Assembly (NCBI GenBank): GCA_963716525.1
Contig: OY970315.1
Coordinates: 3,906,001-3,970,000 of the forward strand
DNA: 64,000 nucleotides
Direction of reading: 5' to 3'
DNA from: JBBREP01 sp963716525
Lineage (GTDB): Bacteria; Actinomycetota; Acidimicrobiia; IMCC26256; PALSA-610
A program made the position numbers and the translations under genes. Shown in pieces: positions 32,780 to 41,053 of the stretch (the stretch's first letter is position 1; each line of letters begins with the position of its first letter). The notes below the pieces were generated by a model. The model was not told the origin of the DNA. It worked only from the letters and a program-made list of their open reading frames with translations, and did not search any database.

Positions 32780-33378
32780 CCGAAGACTTCTTCGCGGTCG
32801 CGGCGCGCCAGCGCGCGTATCGCGCCTTCACCGGCGAGCCGGTCGACGACGCGACGATCACGCAGCTGATCGACGCCGCGGTGCGCGCCCCGAGCGCCGA
32901 GAACCGCCAGCCGTGGGAGTTCGTGATCGCGCGCGAGCCTGCCGTGCGACAAGCCATCGGCGGGCTCATGGCCCGGGCGTGGGATGGCGGCGGCCGGAGC
33001 TACTCCGAAGGCCGCTTGAGCGCGGCGATGCTCGACGACGTCGACGCCGCGATGCACGGCGGGGTCGCCCAGGCGCCGGTGATCGTGGTCGTGTGCGCCG
33101 ATCTCGAGCGCGGCCACGAGAGCACGATCGGCGCGTCGATCTTCCCGGCGGTGCAGAACCTTCTGCTCGCCGCGACCGCGCTCGGGCTTGGTTCGGCGCT
33201 CACCACGATCGCCACGGTGTACCGAACCGAGATGCAGGAACTGCTCGGGCTACCCGAACAAGTGCGCCCGTTCGCGGTAGTGCCGATCGGCCATCCGGCG
33301 CGCCGGCTCGGCCCGTCGCAGCGCGAGCCCGCCGCGCAGCACATGCACCGCGACCGCTACCGAACCCCTTGGTCCTGA
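32776..33378 (+). CDS. nitroreductase-family FMN oxidoreductase
   Basis: A 200-residue protein. The N-terminal RQRAYRAFTGEPVDDATITQLIDAAVRAPSAENRQPWEFV is the FMN-binding signature of the nitroreductase/BluB fold, and FPAVQNLLLAATALGLGSALTTI the dimer helix. It uses NAD(P)H and FMN to reduce quinones, nitro compounds, enones or iodotyrosine-like substrates; the substrate is unknown. The start ATG overlaps the stop of the EthD-like gene, so the three-gene operon (thioesterase, EthD-like, nitroreductase) is tightly coupled. Confidence 0.9.
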   Translation: MTEDFFAVAARQRAYRAFTGEPVDDATITQLIDAAVRAPSAENRQPWEFVIAREPAVRQAIGGLMARAWDGGGRSYSEGRLSAAMLDDVDAAMHGGVAQAPVIVVVCADLERGHESTIGASIFPAVQNLLLAATALGLGSALTTIATVYRTEMQELLGLPEQVRPFAVVPIGHPARRLGPSQREPAAQHMHRDRYRTPWS

Positions 33379-33403
33379 AGGGCGTCGCAGCGCGCCGCGC
33401 CCG

Positions 33404-34096
33404 TCACGTGTGCCGGTCGAGCCATGCGACGAGCGCGCCCGCGTCGAGCCCGAGAACCGCGTCCGCGTGACCGAGTCCCGCGAGCGCCATCGTGTCGACG
33501 CCGAGCACCGCCAACGCCGCACCGAAGTCACGCACTGCACTCAGCGACCTCAGTAGGCCGTCGTCGGCGCCCCAGAAGGCAAGCAAAGGGCACTGAATCT
33601 CGCTGACGAGCGCACCGTCGTCGAGGGTGGCGAGATCCCGATAGAACGAGAGCACGGCACGGACGTCGAACTCGTAGCTCGGCACGCCGGGTGCATCCCC
33701 TGTGGCGCGGCGAAGCACGCGCTCATAGCTACCGAGAAGTGGGAAGCCACCGGCGACGACCCCCGTCACCCGCGAGCTGCACCGCGCCATCCACGTCGCC
33801 ATCGCGGCGGTCAGTGAGTAGCCGAGGACACCGAACTCATCGAGACCGGCGTCGTCGCAGATCGCGAGTAGGTCACCGACGAGCATCTCGGCGCTGTATT
33901 CCTCCGTGTCGGGGAGACGGCTGCTTTCCTGGTAGCCGCGAGGACTGGCGAGCAGCACCGTGAACGTCTCGCCCAGCGCGTCGAGCAGCGGCATGTCCGG
34001 CCAGGGAAAGTTGCACCACGGCACGAGCAGGCCGCGGGCTCCTTGGCCGCGCATCACGTAGCGAAGCCTCGCGCTGCCGATCTCGAGCGACCTCAT
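33404..34096 (-). CDS. alpha/beta hydrolase
   Basis: A hydrolase of about 230 residues from ATG 34096. The nucleophile elbow is LGYSLT (Ser in G-x-S-x), the acid is in LAFWGADDGLL, and the base in GLGHADAVLGLD. The oxyanion region near the start reads LLVPWCNFPWPDMP, not the usual HG-x-P, so the N-terminal cap is atypical. An in-frame ATG at 34201 would add about 35 residues without family similarity. The natural substrate is unknown. It is convergent with the nitroreductase gene (26 bases between stops). Confidence 0.8.
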   Translation of the reverse strand: MRSLEIGSARLRYVMRGQGARGLLVPWCNFPWPDMPLLDALGETFTVLLASPRGYQESSRLPDTEEYSAEMLVGDLLAICDDAGLDEFGVLGYSLTAAMATWMARCSSRVTGVVAGGFPLLGSYERVLRRATGDAPGVPSYEFDVRAVLSFYRDLATLDDGALVSEIQCPLLAFWGADDGLLRSLSAVRDFGAALAVLGVDTMALAGLGHADAVLGLDAGALVAWLDRHT

Positions 34097-34216
34097 GACG
34101 TCGGCGCGGGCATGGGCCAAACCCTCCGCAACCACGCGCACATGGTGCCCGATCTCCGAGCGCGATTGCGAGCGCCGCGCGCGAGCGTCGCTCGACGACA
34201 CCCAGAGATTCTGTGG

Positions 34217-35134
34217 TCAGTAGCCCTCGTTGCGGTCGATGAGGTAGAGCAGCTCGTCGCCGTCGAGGAAGCGGCGCAGGTTCGTGCAGAAGATGTCGAC
34301 GGCGGCGTCGAAGAAGGCGTGCGACGACCACGACGAGTGCGGTGTGAGCTTCACATTCGGATGCGAGAACAGCCAGTGGCCCTCGGGCAGCGGCTCCGGA
34401 TCGACGACGTCGAGCGAGGCGCGCGCCACCACACCGCTGTCGAGCGCGGCGCGCAGAGCATCCTGGTCGACGAGCGTGCCCCGCGCGATGTTCACGAGGT
34501 GCACGCCGGGCTTCATCCGGGCGAACGCGCCGCCGTCGAGGAGATGGCGGGTGCGAGCGGTGGCCGGCGCCGCGAGCACCACATGGTCGGCGACCGGCAG
34601 GATCTCGGCGAGCGAGCCGGACACCGTCACACCGGGCACCGGCGATCCCAGCTCGGGATGGCGGCGCAGCGCGATCACCCGCATCTCGAACGCGAGCGCG
34701 AGCCGGGCGACCCGTGCACCGATCCCGCCGAGCCCCACCAGCCCGAGCGTCTTGCCGTCGATCGAGTCCATGCGCTGGAAGTTCCAGCGCTTCGGCGTGC
34801 CATCGAGCCAGTTGGCGGGGAAGTCCTTCTCGAATGCGAGCATCGCCGCGAGCACGTATTCGCTGATCGGCACGGCGCTCGCGCCCCGCGCGCACGTGAC
34901 GAGCGGCGCGTCGAGGACCTCCGTGGGCACGCGATCGAACCCCGTGCCCGATAGCTGCACCCACTGCACACCCCGCCGCACGACCTCGATCGCGTTCGGG
35001 CCCCACCCCCCGAACAGCACGTCGACCTTCAGGTGGTCGTCGACGTCCTCGGTGAGATCGACGACCTCGATCTCTGGGAACTCGGACGCGAGGCGCGGGA
35101 GCGACTGGCTGATCTCGGTGCCGATCACGACCAT
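34217..35134 (-). CDS. D-isomer-specific 2-hydroxyacid dehydrogenase
   Basis: A 305-residue NAD-dependent dehydrogenase. The Rossmann loop is LGLVGLGGIGARVARLA; catalytic Arg is in VNIARGTLVD, Glu in DVVDPEPLPEGH, and His in KLTPHSSWSS. This set defines the D-2-hydroxyacid dehydrogenase family (glyoxylate/hydroxypyruvate or phosphoglycerate dehydrogenase relatives). It lacks an ACT domain, so it is not a regulated SerA. The ATG at 35134 is six bases after TAGCGT, a leaderless promoter. It lies downstream of no obvious operon partner. Confidence 0.9.
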   Translation of the reverse strand: MVVIGTEISQSLPRLASEFPEIEVVDLTEDVDDHLKVDVLFGGWGPNAIEVVRRGVQWVQLSGTGFDRVPTEVLDAPLVTCARGASAVPISEYVLAAMLAFEKDFPANWLDGTPKRWNFQRMDSIDGKTLGLVGLGGIGARVARLALAFEMRVIALRRHPELGSPVPGVTVSGSLAEILPVADHVVLAAPATARTRHLLDGGAFARMKPGVHLVNIARGTLVDQDALRAALDSGVVARASLDVVDPEPLPEGHWLFSHPNVKLTPHSSWSSHAFFDAAVDIFCTNLRRFLDGDELLYLIDRNEGY

Positions 35135-35140
35135 TCGGGC

Positions 35141-35146
35141 ACGCTA
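35141..35146 (-). promoter_or_regulatory. -10 element TAGCGT of a leaderless promoter (minus strand)
   Basis: On the minus strand TAGCGT ends six bases before ATG 35134, identical in sequence and spacing to the agmatinase promoter at 9639-9644. Confidence 0.5.
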
Positions 35147-35258
35147 CCGACTTCGATATCCGGGGCGGGCGGGCGCCGGTTGAACGCTGATCCGGATCCG
35201 GTCGCACGGCGAATACCTCGGCGCGCCGCCGTTGGCATGCGAGAGGGAGACGACGACC

Positions 35259-35645
35259 ATGACTGACCTGGAGACCCCGGTGCGGGAGTTCCTCGACGAG
35301 TTCGCCGAGGCCTGGAAGCGCAACGACGGGCCTGCGATCGGTGCGCTGTTCACCGACGACAGTTCCTTGGTCAATCCGTTCGGCCGGCGCGTGGACGGAA
35401 GGGCCGCGGTCGCGGCGATGTACACGGAGTTCTTCGCCGGGATGCTGAGCGGCACGTCGACCGAATTCTCGTCGGTGCGCGTGCGCGCGGTAGGGGCCGA
35501 CCATGCGTTCGTCGACTGCGCCCAGCTGATCAGCGGTGGAGCGTTCACCCTCGACGGCCACCTCGGCGCGCTGTTGCGGCTGGACGGCGGAGTTTGGCGC
35601 GTCGTCGACGGTCGACCGCACGCCTACCTCGACTCGGCCGCCTGA
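35259..35645 (+). CDS. SnoaL/SgcJ-like NTF2-fold protein
   Basis: A 128-residue cone-shaped NTF2-fold protein. VREFLDEFAEAWKRNDGPAIGALFTDDSSLVNPFG is the helix pair and first strand, and GHLGALLRLDGGVWRVVDGRPH the sheet. The SgcJ/EcaC group (often in DUF4440-type annotations) is mostly of unknown function; some are small-molecule isomerases. GAGGGAGACG upstream gives a Shine-Dalgarno for ATG 35259; an earlier in-frame ATG lacks support. Confidence 0.8.
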   Translation: MTDLETPVREFLDEFAEAWKRNDGPAIGALFTDDSSLVNPFGRRVDGRAAVAAMYTEFFAGMLSGTSTEFSSVRVRAVGADHAFVDCAQLISGGAFTLDGHLGALLRLDGGVWRVVDGRPHAYLDSAA

Positions 35646-35660
35646 CGGGACGATCCGTCA
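35643..35660. terminator. short hairpin between convergent genes
   Basis: TGACGG / CCGTCA arms around GACGAT. It includes the TGA of the NTF2-like gene and ends at the stop of the convergent gene, so it may serve both. There are only six pairs and no T-tract. Confidence 0.4.
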
Positions 35661-36299
35661 CATCCCGAATCTCGCTCGCTCGACCGCCGCGACCGCGTCC
35701 GCGGGACCACTGACTTCGACGTGGGCCGCGGCGCGACGGCCGAAGAGGTAGAGCAACAATTCGCCCGGCAGTCCGGTCACGCGGGCGATCGGCGTTCCCC
35801 GACGCGCTCGCAGCACCTTGGTCGTCCCTGCCCACTCGATCTCGAGCCCGGCGCCGCGCAGCCGCCGGGCGAGGAACCGTCTCGCGAAGCCGACGTTGCG
35901 CCACAGTGCCTCCTCGAGTGCGGGCACGTTCGTCCGCGGACCGAGACCGTTCGCTCGGCGGACGTCCTCGTGGTGCACGAAGAACTCGTTGAGGTTCGGC
36001 CCGCGGCGCACCCACCCGATACGAAAGAACCCGCGCGGCGGTCCCGATCGAACGGCCGCGAGCAGCGCGGCGTAATCCTCTCGAACGAGCGCCTGCCTCC
36101 GACGTTCGGTGAAGCGGCCCCAGGCGCCGGGCACCACGAGACCCGGTGCAGCCCGGTTGTCGTGCTCTCGGATCACGAGGTGCGCCGCAAGGTCATGGGT
36201 CGTCCATGGTGCGAGCAGCGTTGGCGCGTCGGGGCCGAGGTCCTGCATGAGGTCGCACAACCGTTCGCGTTCGATGGCGTCCAGGGAACTCTCAGTCAT
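35658..36299 (-). CDS. TIGR03085-like maleylpyruvate isomerase-fold protein
   Basis: A 213-residue protein from ATG 36299, preceded by a strong GGGAGGAG. It contains DAPTLLAPWTTHDLAAHLVIREHDNRAAPGL and LNEFFVHHEDVRRANG, the two helices that carry metal-type histidines in the actinobacterial TIGR03085 family. The function is unknown, with possible mycothiol-linked chemistry. It is the third protein of this fold in the window and in a different subfamily from the other two. Confidence 0.83.
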   Translation of the reverse strand: MTESSLDAIERERLCDLMQDLGPDAPTLLAPWTTHDLAAHLVIREHDNRAAPGLVVPGAWGRFTERRRQALVREDYAALLAAVRSGPPRGFFRIGWVRRGPNLNEFFVHHEDVRRANGLGPRTNVPALEEALWRNVGFARRFLARRLRGAGLEIEWAGTTKVLRARRGTPIARVTGLPGELLLYLFGRRAAAHVEVSGPADAVAAVERARFGM

Positions 36300-36424
36300 C
36301 GCTCCTCCCCTGTGCCGGGTGCGTCGACACCACGGCGAAGGCCCGGGTCGCGCGAGATGTGCACGAACGAGGCCCGCGGGAGTAAGCCGGGTCGCATGGA
36401 CCACAACGGAACAGGATGCGAACC

Positions 36425-36568
36425 ATGAACCGCGGCGGATTCTCGTGGAATCGATTTCTCGGCATCACGAAGGCGAAGCGCAGGGTGTCTCGCGCGACGG
36501 GCGTCCCGTGGACGAAATCGGGTCGACAGCGCAAGGTCGGCGGCATGATCTGGAAGCTGTTCAAGTAG
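36425..36568 (+). CDS. 47-residue basic small protein with SGRQRK motif
   Basis: A short frame from ATG 36425 to TAG 36566-36568: starts MNRGGFSWNRFLGITKAKRR, middle VSRATGVPWTKSGRQRKVGG, end MIWKLFK. The pattern W-x-R-x-x-G-x-x-x-x-K-x-x-x-S-R-x-x-G-x-P-x-T-x-SGRQRK-x-G recalls a family of very small, uncharacterised proteins I have seen in scattered bacterial and phage genomes. Codon use (AAG, GGC, CGC) is like the surrounding genes. It stands alone in an intergenic region between minus-strand genes, and its high positive charge suggests nucleic-acid or membrane contact. Not expected by chance, but expression is unproven. Confidence 0.6.
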   Translation: MNRGGFSWNRFLGITKAKRRVSRATGVPWTKSGRQRKVGGMIWKLFK

Positions 36569-36655
36569 CGGGGCAACGCCCGGCGAACCACTCGTCGGCG
36601 GTTCACGCACCCATACTGCCGCAACAGCCCGGCCGGAGCGCAGCGAGGCGTGGTC

Positions 36656-37309
36656 TCACCCGCCTTGCAGCAGCCGGCGGACCACCCGGAGCAGGTCCAC
36701 CGCCCATGCCCGCGGGTCGGCGAGCGGCCAGCCCATGTCGGGAAGGTCGAAGTATTCCACCGACACGCTGCCCCGGTAGCCCAGCTCGTCGAGGCGTTCG
36801 AGCACGGCACGGAAGTCGACCGTCCCTTCGGGATCGTCCACGTGCAACTGCGTGCGGCCCGGCGCGCCCTGCCGGAGCTGCACGTGGTCGGCGAACGGCA
36901 GGAGCGCCATCACGTCGCCGTCCCAGTCGGCCACATGCCCGGTATCGACGAGCAAGCGCACGCCCGGAACCTCGTCGCGCAGCGCGAGGAACGTCTCCAT
37001 CGAATGGACCGACGCGCCCCTCCACGGCTCGAGCAGCGCGCCGGGCGCGGCCCGCCACCATCGCACGGTCCGCTCCCAGGCCCTGTCGGGATCGGCGCCA
37101 CGGGCCGGTGCAGGTGTCGCGCACCGCCGCGCCTGGGGCTTGGGGAACGCGGTCGGCCAGCCCACGCCGAGCGCGAGGGGTACACCGTCGTCGACGACCG
37201 TGGTGGCGACATCGATGTGGTCGAAGCCGTCGGCCGCCGCGAGCTCGGCGCGGCGCGCGACGTCCGGCTCATGCCAGTAGACGACGTCGACGACGCCGAC
37301 CGGCCTCAT
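36656..37309 (-). CDS. sugar phosphate isomerase/epimerase-like TIM barrel
   Basis: A 217-residue protein of the xylose isomerase-like (AP endonuclease 2) barrel. Metal-ligand strands are VRLLVDTGHVADWDGD, HVQLRQGAPGRTQLHVDDPEGTVDF and GSVSVEYFDLPDMG. It is shorter than the usual 260-280 residues: the N-terminal half is compact, with a low-complexity link (PQARRCATPAPARGADP). Sugar, inositol or hydroxypyruvate isomerases are in this family; the substrate is unknown. It lies 34 bases downstream of the SDR gene in the same direction. Confidence 0.8.
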   Translation of the reverse strand: MRPVGVVDVVYWHEPDVARRAELAAADGFDHIDVATTVVDDGVPLALGVGWPTAFPKPQARRCATPAPARGADPDRAWERTVRWWRAAPGALLEPWRGASVHSMETFLALRDEVPGVRLLVDTGHVADWDGDVMALLPFADHVQLRQGAPGRTQLHVDDPEGTVDFRAVLERLDELGYRGSVSVEYFDLPDMGWPLADPRAWAVDLLRVVRRLLQGG

Positions 37310-37343
37310 CTCGACGACGTTGCGCGCCCGACGCTCCCGCGCG

Positions 37344-38234
37344 TCACTTCGCCATGCTCTTCGGCATCACCATGCCGACCTGCTGCAAGTGCTGGCCAAG
37401 TCCCGAGTCGAAGCTCGCCGTGAGGTCATCGACAGACCAGCCGCCGTCGCGCCACATCCAGGCGATCGGCTTCGGTTGCTGGAACACCGTGTACGCATAC
37501 TCGGTGCGGCCGAAGATCTGGCCGTTCACGTGGCCGGCGGCCTCTGACGCGAGGAACGCCACGATCGGCGCGTTGAGCGCCGGATCCTCCTCGGGCGGCA
37601 CCGCTTTCCCCGAGCGCTCGTACAGCGCAGCGGTCATCCGGGTGGCCCCTGCCGGCGCCATCGCGTTCACGGTGATGCCGTACTTGCCGAGCTCGAGCGC
37701 CCACACGAACGTCATCCCCATGATCGCGGCTTTCGCCGCGCCGTAGTTCGTCTGCCCGAAGTTGCCGCGCAGGCCGGCTGACGACGTGACGTTCACGATC
37801 CGGCCGTACTCCTGGGCCCGCATGTGCTCCGCCGCGTGCCGGGTGCAATTGAACGTGCCCTTCTGGTGCACCGCGACCACGGCGTCGTAGTCGCTCTCGT
37901 CCATCTTCAACAACGTTCGGTCGCGCACGATCCCGGCGTTGTTGACGAGGATGTCGATGCGGCCGAAGTGCTCGACCGCGGTGCCGATGATGCGCCGCGC
38001 CGCGTTGTAATCGGTGACCGAGTCGCGGTTCGCGATCGCCCGCCCGCCCGCGGCCTCGATCTCGGCGACGACCTGATCGCCGGGTGTCTCGCCCGACTCC
38101 GTGCCGTCGAGTGCCGCGCCCACATCGTTGACCACCACGGCCGCACCCTGTGCCGCGAGGCAGCGGGCGATCTCGCGCCCGATACCCCGACCTGACCCGG
38201 TGACGACTGCGACCCTCCCGTCGAGCACACCCAT
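37344..38234 (-). CDS. short-chain dehydrogenase/reductase (multifunctional-enzyme-2-like)
   Basis: A 296-residue SDR close in design to the one at 7678-8604. TGSGRGIG is at 12-19, NDVGAALDGTESGETPGDQ is the acyl-CoA-type insertion, NNAG is at 98-101, and the catalytic set is Ser151/152, Tyr164 and Lys168. The C-terminal extension WMWRDGGWSVDDLTASFD is typical of 3-hydroxyacyl-CoA dehydrogenases of this group. It is transcribed after the MaoC hydratase, so the two give hydration then oxidation, the middle steps of beta-oxidation. Confidence 0.92.
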   Translation of the reverse strand: MGVLDGRVAVVTGSGRGIGREIARCLAAQGAAVVVNDVGAALDGTESGETPGDQVVAEIEAAGGRAIANRDSVTDYNAARRIIGTAVEHFGRIDILVNNAGIVRDRTLLKMDESDYDAVVAVHQKGTFNCTRHAAEHMRAQEYGRIVNVTSSAGLRGNFGQTNYGAAKAAIMGMTFVWALELGKYGITVNAMAPAGATRMTAALYERSGKAVPPEEDPALNAPIVAFLASEAAGHVNGQIFGRTEYAYTVFQQPKPIAWMWRDGGWSVDDLTASFDSGLGQHLQQVGMVMPKSMAK

Positions 38235-38249
38235 GTCTCGTGCCGCCGC

Positions 38250-38648
38250 TCAGCCGTTGACGACGCAGGTGGCCGCGCCCCGGACGGCTTCGGTGCCCTT
38301 GTCGCTCGTGACCACGAGGTCGAGGTCGGCGAGCGTCTCGCCGGCCTCCTCGCGGACCGCCGACACCGTCGCCGCCGCGGTGAGCACGTCACCGGGCCAC
38401 ACCTGCTTGGCGAAGCGCACCTGGAAGCGGCGGATCGCCTCGGGACCGAACCAGTCGGTGAGCACCCGGCCGGCGAGCCCCATCGTGAGCATCCCGTGGC
38501 CGAACACCGACGGGTTGCCCACCTGCGTGGCGATCGTGTCGTCGTGGTGCATCGGGTTGAAGTCGCCCGACGCACCGGCGTAGCGCACGAACATCGTGCG
38601 CGTGAGCGCAGGAAACTCCAGACTCTTGCTCTCACCAACGTCAACCAC
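38250..38648 (-). CDS. MaoC-type (R)-specific enoyl-CoA hydratase
   Basis: About 132 residues of a single hot-dog domain. The hydratase-2 catalytic motif is visible as VRYAGASGDFNPMHHDD (Asp and His), followed by VFGHGMLTMGLAGRVLTDW. It hydrates trans-2-enoyl-CoA to (R)-3-hydroxyacyl-CoA, which suits the multifunctional-enzyme-2-like SDR immediately downstream. GTG 38648 is chosen because GGGAGAG precedes it; ATG 38684 would add 12 residues. It is divergent from the TetR gene, whose operator-like repeat lies in between. Confidence 0.88.
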   Translation of the reverse strand: MVDVGESKSLEFPALTRTMFVRYAGASGDFNPMHHDDTIATQVGNPSVFGHGMLTMGLAGRVLTDWFGPEAIRRFQVRFAKQVWPGDVLTAAATVSAVREEAGETLADLDLVVTSDKGTEAVRGAATCVVNG

Positions 38649-38725
38649 GATCTCTCCCGACCTCACCGTTCCTCGACACACCATTTCTACCGCCCACGGC
38701 CGCCTGCTCACCACTTTCACGCCGG

Positions 38726-38743
38726 CGTACGCAGGTGTGTACG
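38726..38743. promoter_or_regulatory. inverted repeat CGTAC-N8-GTACG, possible TetR operator
   Basis: An 18-bp interrupted palindrome in the space between the divergent MaoC and TetR genes, about 12 bases before the TetR start. The location fits autoregulation and control of the MaoC-SDR operon. Confidence 0.45.
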
Positions 38744-38754
38744 GTGCCGTGCTC

Positions 38755-39345
38755 GTGACTGTCGCGCCGAGGCCTACGCGTGGTGACCGCACGCGGCGGC
38801 GACTTCTCGACGCCGGCGAGCAGGTGTTCGCGGCCAAGGGCTTTCACGGCGCGCGGGTCGACGACATCGTGAAGCTCGCCGACACCTCGCACGGCACCTT
38901 CTACCTCTACTTCGCGAACAAGGACGACCTCTTCCAGGGCCTCGCGGGCGAGGTCGCAGCCGACATGGTGCGCCACGCGGGCACGCTCGGCACCGTCACT
39001 CCCGGCCGCGAGGGCCGCGCCTCGCTGCGGCGCTGGCTCGCCGGCTTCAGCGAGCGCTACACGGCTCACGCGGCGGTGATCCGGGCCTGGACCGAGGCCG
39101 AGACCGCCGGCGACCCCGTCGGCGCGGAGGGTGAACGGCTGCTCGAGGCATTCGGTGCAACCTTGTCGAGCGCCGTCGCGCAATCGAGCGAACTACGCGG
39201 GAACGAAGCGTTGATCGCGGGGGCGGCGCTGCTCGCGATGATCGAGCGGCTCCACTACTACGTGGTGACAGGGCAGGTGGAGCTCGACGGCGACGAGGTG
39301 CTCGACACGCTCACCGAGGTCACCTATGGAGTGCTGTTCCCGTAA
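38755..39345 (+). CDS. TetR-family transcriptional regulator
   Basis: A 196-residue regulator. The N-terminal helix-turn-helix domain is plain: TRRRLLDAGEQVFAAKGFHGARVDDIVKLADTSHGTFYLYFANKDDLF, with recognition helix SHGTFYLYF. The C-terminal ligand domain is about 130 residues with hydrophobic helices (EALIAGAALLAMIERLHYYVV), typical of acyl-CoA-type effectors. GTG 38755 is chosen; GTG 38749 is also in frame. It is divergent from the MaoC/SDR operon and is a candidate for the regulator of the CTGAC-N6-GTCAG sites elsewhere in the window (unproven). Confidence 0.9.
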   Translation: MTVAPRPTRGDRTRRRLLDAGEQVFAAKGFHGARVDDIVKLADTSHGTFYLYFANKDDLFQGLAGEVAADMVRHAGTLGTVTPGREGRASLRRWLAGFSERYTAHAAVIRAWTEAETAGDPVGAEGERLLEAFGATLSSAVAQSSELRGNEALIAGAALLAMIERLHYYVVTGQVELDGDEVLDTLTEVTYGVLFP

Positions 39346-39382
39346 GCCCGGTCGGTGCTCGTCGCGGTCGGATGGACCGCGG

Positions 39383-40136
39383 TCAACGCGACGCAGCCAG
39401 ACCAAGCGAGGTGCGGGCACCTTCGGGTGAGCCGACGAAACCGACCGAGCCGCGATCGAGAATCACGACCGTGTCGGCAATCGCGAGCGCGTGACCCACG
39501 TGCTGCTCGACGATCAGCAGCGTCGCGCCGGCGTCGCGGATACGGCCCAGCATGGCGTACACCTCGTCGACGATGATCGGTGCCAAACCGAGCGACAGCT
39601 CGTCGGCCACGACGAGCTGTGCATCCTCCACGATCGCGCGGGCGAGCGACAGCATGCGCTGCTCACCGCCGGACAGCGTGCCCGCAACCTGGCGGCGCCG
39701 CTCCCGCAACCGTGGGAACATGTCGAACGCCCGCTCGATCTGCTCGTCGACCTCGTGGCGCGACCTCGTGCGGCGCAGCGGCAGCTCCAGGTTCTCCGAC
39801 ACCGTCAAGGTCGCGAACACCGACCGGCCTTCCGGCACGTGCGCGACGCCCGCCCACCGCGTACTCGTACGCCGGGCGGCCGGTCATGTCGACGCCGTCG
39901 ATCAGCACTGAGCCGCACGCCGGCGCGACGAGGCCAGTGCTCACGCGTGCCACCGTGGTCTTGCCGGCACCGTTCGGTCCGAGCACCGAGACCACGCTGC
40001 CCTTCGGCACCGTGAGCGACACGTCGAAGATCGCCTTGAACGGCCCGTACCCGGCATCGACATTTCGCAGCTCCAGCATCGTCGGAGCCGGCGCGCCGGC
40101 GCCTGGGCCGGCGGTCGCAGTGTGAGGCTGGTTCAT
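39383..40136 (-). CDS. livF: branched-chain amino acid-type ABC transporter ATPase LivF, frameshifted
   Basis: The N-terminal half (MLELRNVDAGYGPFKAIFDV, Walker A VLGPNGAGKTTVA) reads in one frame from ATG 40136; the C-terminal half (PEGRSVFATLTVSENLEL, signature LSGGEQRML, Asp-box LVVADELSLGL, switch His in IVEQHVGH) reads in the next. One extra G in the GGG run near 39846-39853 breaks a family-length protein of about 250 residues. LivF is one of two ATPases powering the importer with LivG. The ATG overlaps the livG stop (ATGA). Walker B shows ELSLGL instead of EPSLGL, a small deviation. Confidence 0.85.
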
Positions 40137-40891
40137 ACGACGTCTCCGATGTAGGCGCGGCGCACGTTGACGTCGGCGAAGACCTCCTGCGTGGCACCGC
40201 TCGCGATGAGCGTGCCGAAGTCGAGCACGAACACCCGCTCCACGAGCTCGCTCACCATCTCCACATCGTGCTCGACGAGGAGGATCGCGGTGCCGCGCGC
40301 GGTGTTGACGTGCCGCAGCACATCGGAGAGCTCCGCGGTCTCGCGGTGATCGAGGCCCGACGACGGCTCGTCGAGCAGCAACAGCCGAGGCTCGGTCATC
40401 AGCGCCCGGCCGACTTCGACGATCCTCCCGCGCCCGAGGCTCAGCGCCTCGATCGGGCGGTCGGCATCCGCGGTGAGGCCGAGCAGGTCGAGCGTCGCCT
40501 GCACCCGGTCGAGCTCGTTGCGCTTCGGGCGACCCATGCCGAGCAGGTCCTTCCAGAGCGCGCCGTCGCCACGCCGGGCCCGCTCCGCGACGAGCAGGTG
40601 CTCGCGTGCGGTCATGCCGGCGAACAGCTCGATGCGCTGGAACGTGCGGCCGATGCCGAGGCGGGCCCGCCGGTGCGTGGGGATGCGGGTGAGGTCCTTG
40701 CCGTCGAAGACGATGTGCCCACGATCGGGCCGCAGCATCCCGAGCAGGCAGTTGAAGAACGTGGTCTTGCCCGCACCGTTCGGTCCGATCAGACCGACCT
40801 TCTCGCCTTCCTCCACCTCGAGGCCCACGTTGTCGAGCGCGACGATGCCCGAGAACGTCTTGGTGACACCGCTCGCTTCGAGCAGGCTCAT
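40133..40891 (-). CDS. livG: branched-chain amino acid-type ABC transporter ATPase LivG
   Basis: A 252-residue ABC ATPase from ATG 40891. Walker A is GLIGPNGAGKTTFFN, the LivG-specific ARLGIGRTFQRIELFAGMT follows, Walker B is RLLLLDEPSSGLD, and the switch His is ILLVEHDVEMV. The signature motif reads ALSLGRGRIVEVGRAL in place of LSGGQ-R, a slightly divergent form seen in some Liv proteins. Translation start is set by the MSLLEASGVTKTF homology. Upstream lies an 83-bp tandem duplication that repeats the start-codon region. Confidence 0.92.
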   Translation of the reverse strand: MSLLEASGVTKTFSGIVALDNVGLEVEEGEKVGLIGPNGAGKTTFFNCLLGMLRPDRGHIVFDGKDLTRIPTHRRARLGIGRTFQRIELFAGMTAREHLLVAERARRGDGALWKDLLGMGRPKRNELDRVQATLDLLGLTADADRPIEALSLGRGRIVEVGRALMTEPRLLLLDEPSSGLDHRETAELSDVLRHVNTARGTAILLVEHDVEMVSELVERVFVLDFGTLIASGATQEVFADVNVRRAYIGDVV

Positions 40892-41052
40892 GTCCACCCC
40901 CGCTCGCCGGCGGCCGCGACCGCGTGCCCAATCGGCCAGCTCGCCGGCCGCCACTCGCGCCCCCCAGGGCTCATGTCCACCCCCGCTCGCCGGCGGCCGC
41001 GACCGCGTGCCCAATCGGCCAGCTCGCCGGCCGCCACTCGCGCCCCCCAGGG
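40887..41052 (-). repeat. 83-bp exact tandem duplication between livHM and livG
   Basis: Two identical 83-bp units (40887-40969 and 40970-41052), followed by the first six bases of a third (41053-41058). On the minus strand each unit begins ATGAGCCC and ends GGGGGTGGAC. Each can encode a 28-residue peptide (MSPGGREW... to ...ERGWT) whose stop overlaps the next ATG (ATGA), giving livHM - ORF28 (41057-40971) - ORF28 (40974-40888) - livG, all coupled. Confidence 0.95.
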
Positions 41053-41053
41053 C

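Noticed and set aside
33404..34201. Longer start (ATG 34201) for the alpha/beta hydrolase
   Set aside because: The additional 35 residues are charged and unlike the family; ATG 34096 fits the first strand.
36425..36568. Prophage remnant marked by the SGRQRK small protein
   Set aside because: No integrase, capsid, att duplication or other phage gene is nearby.
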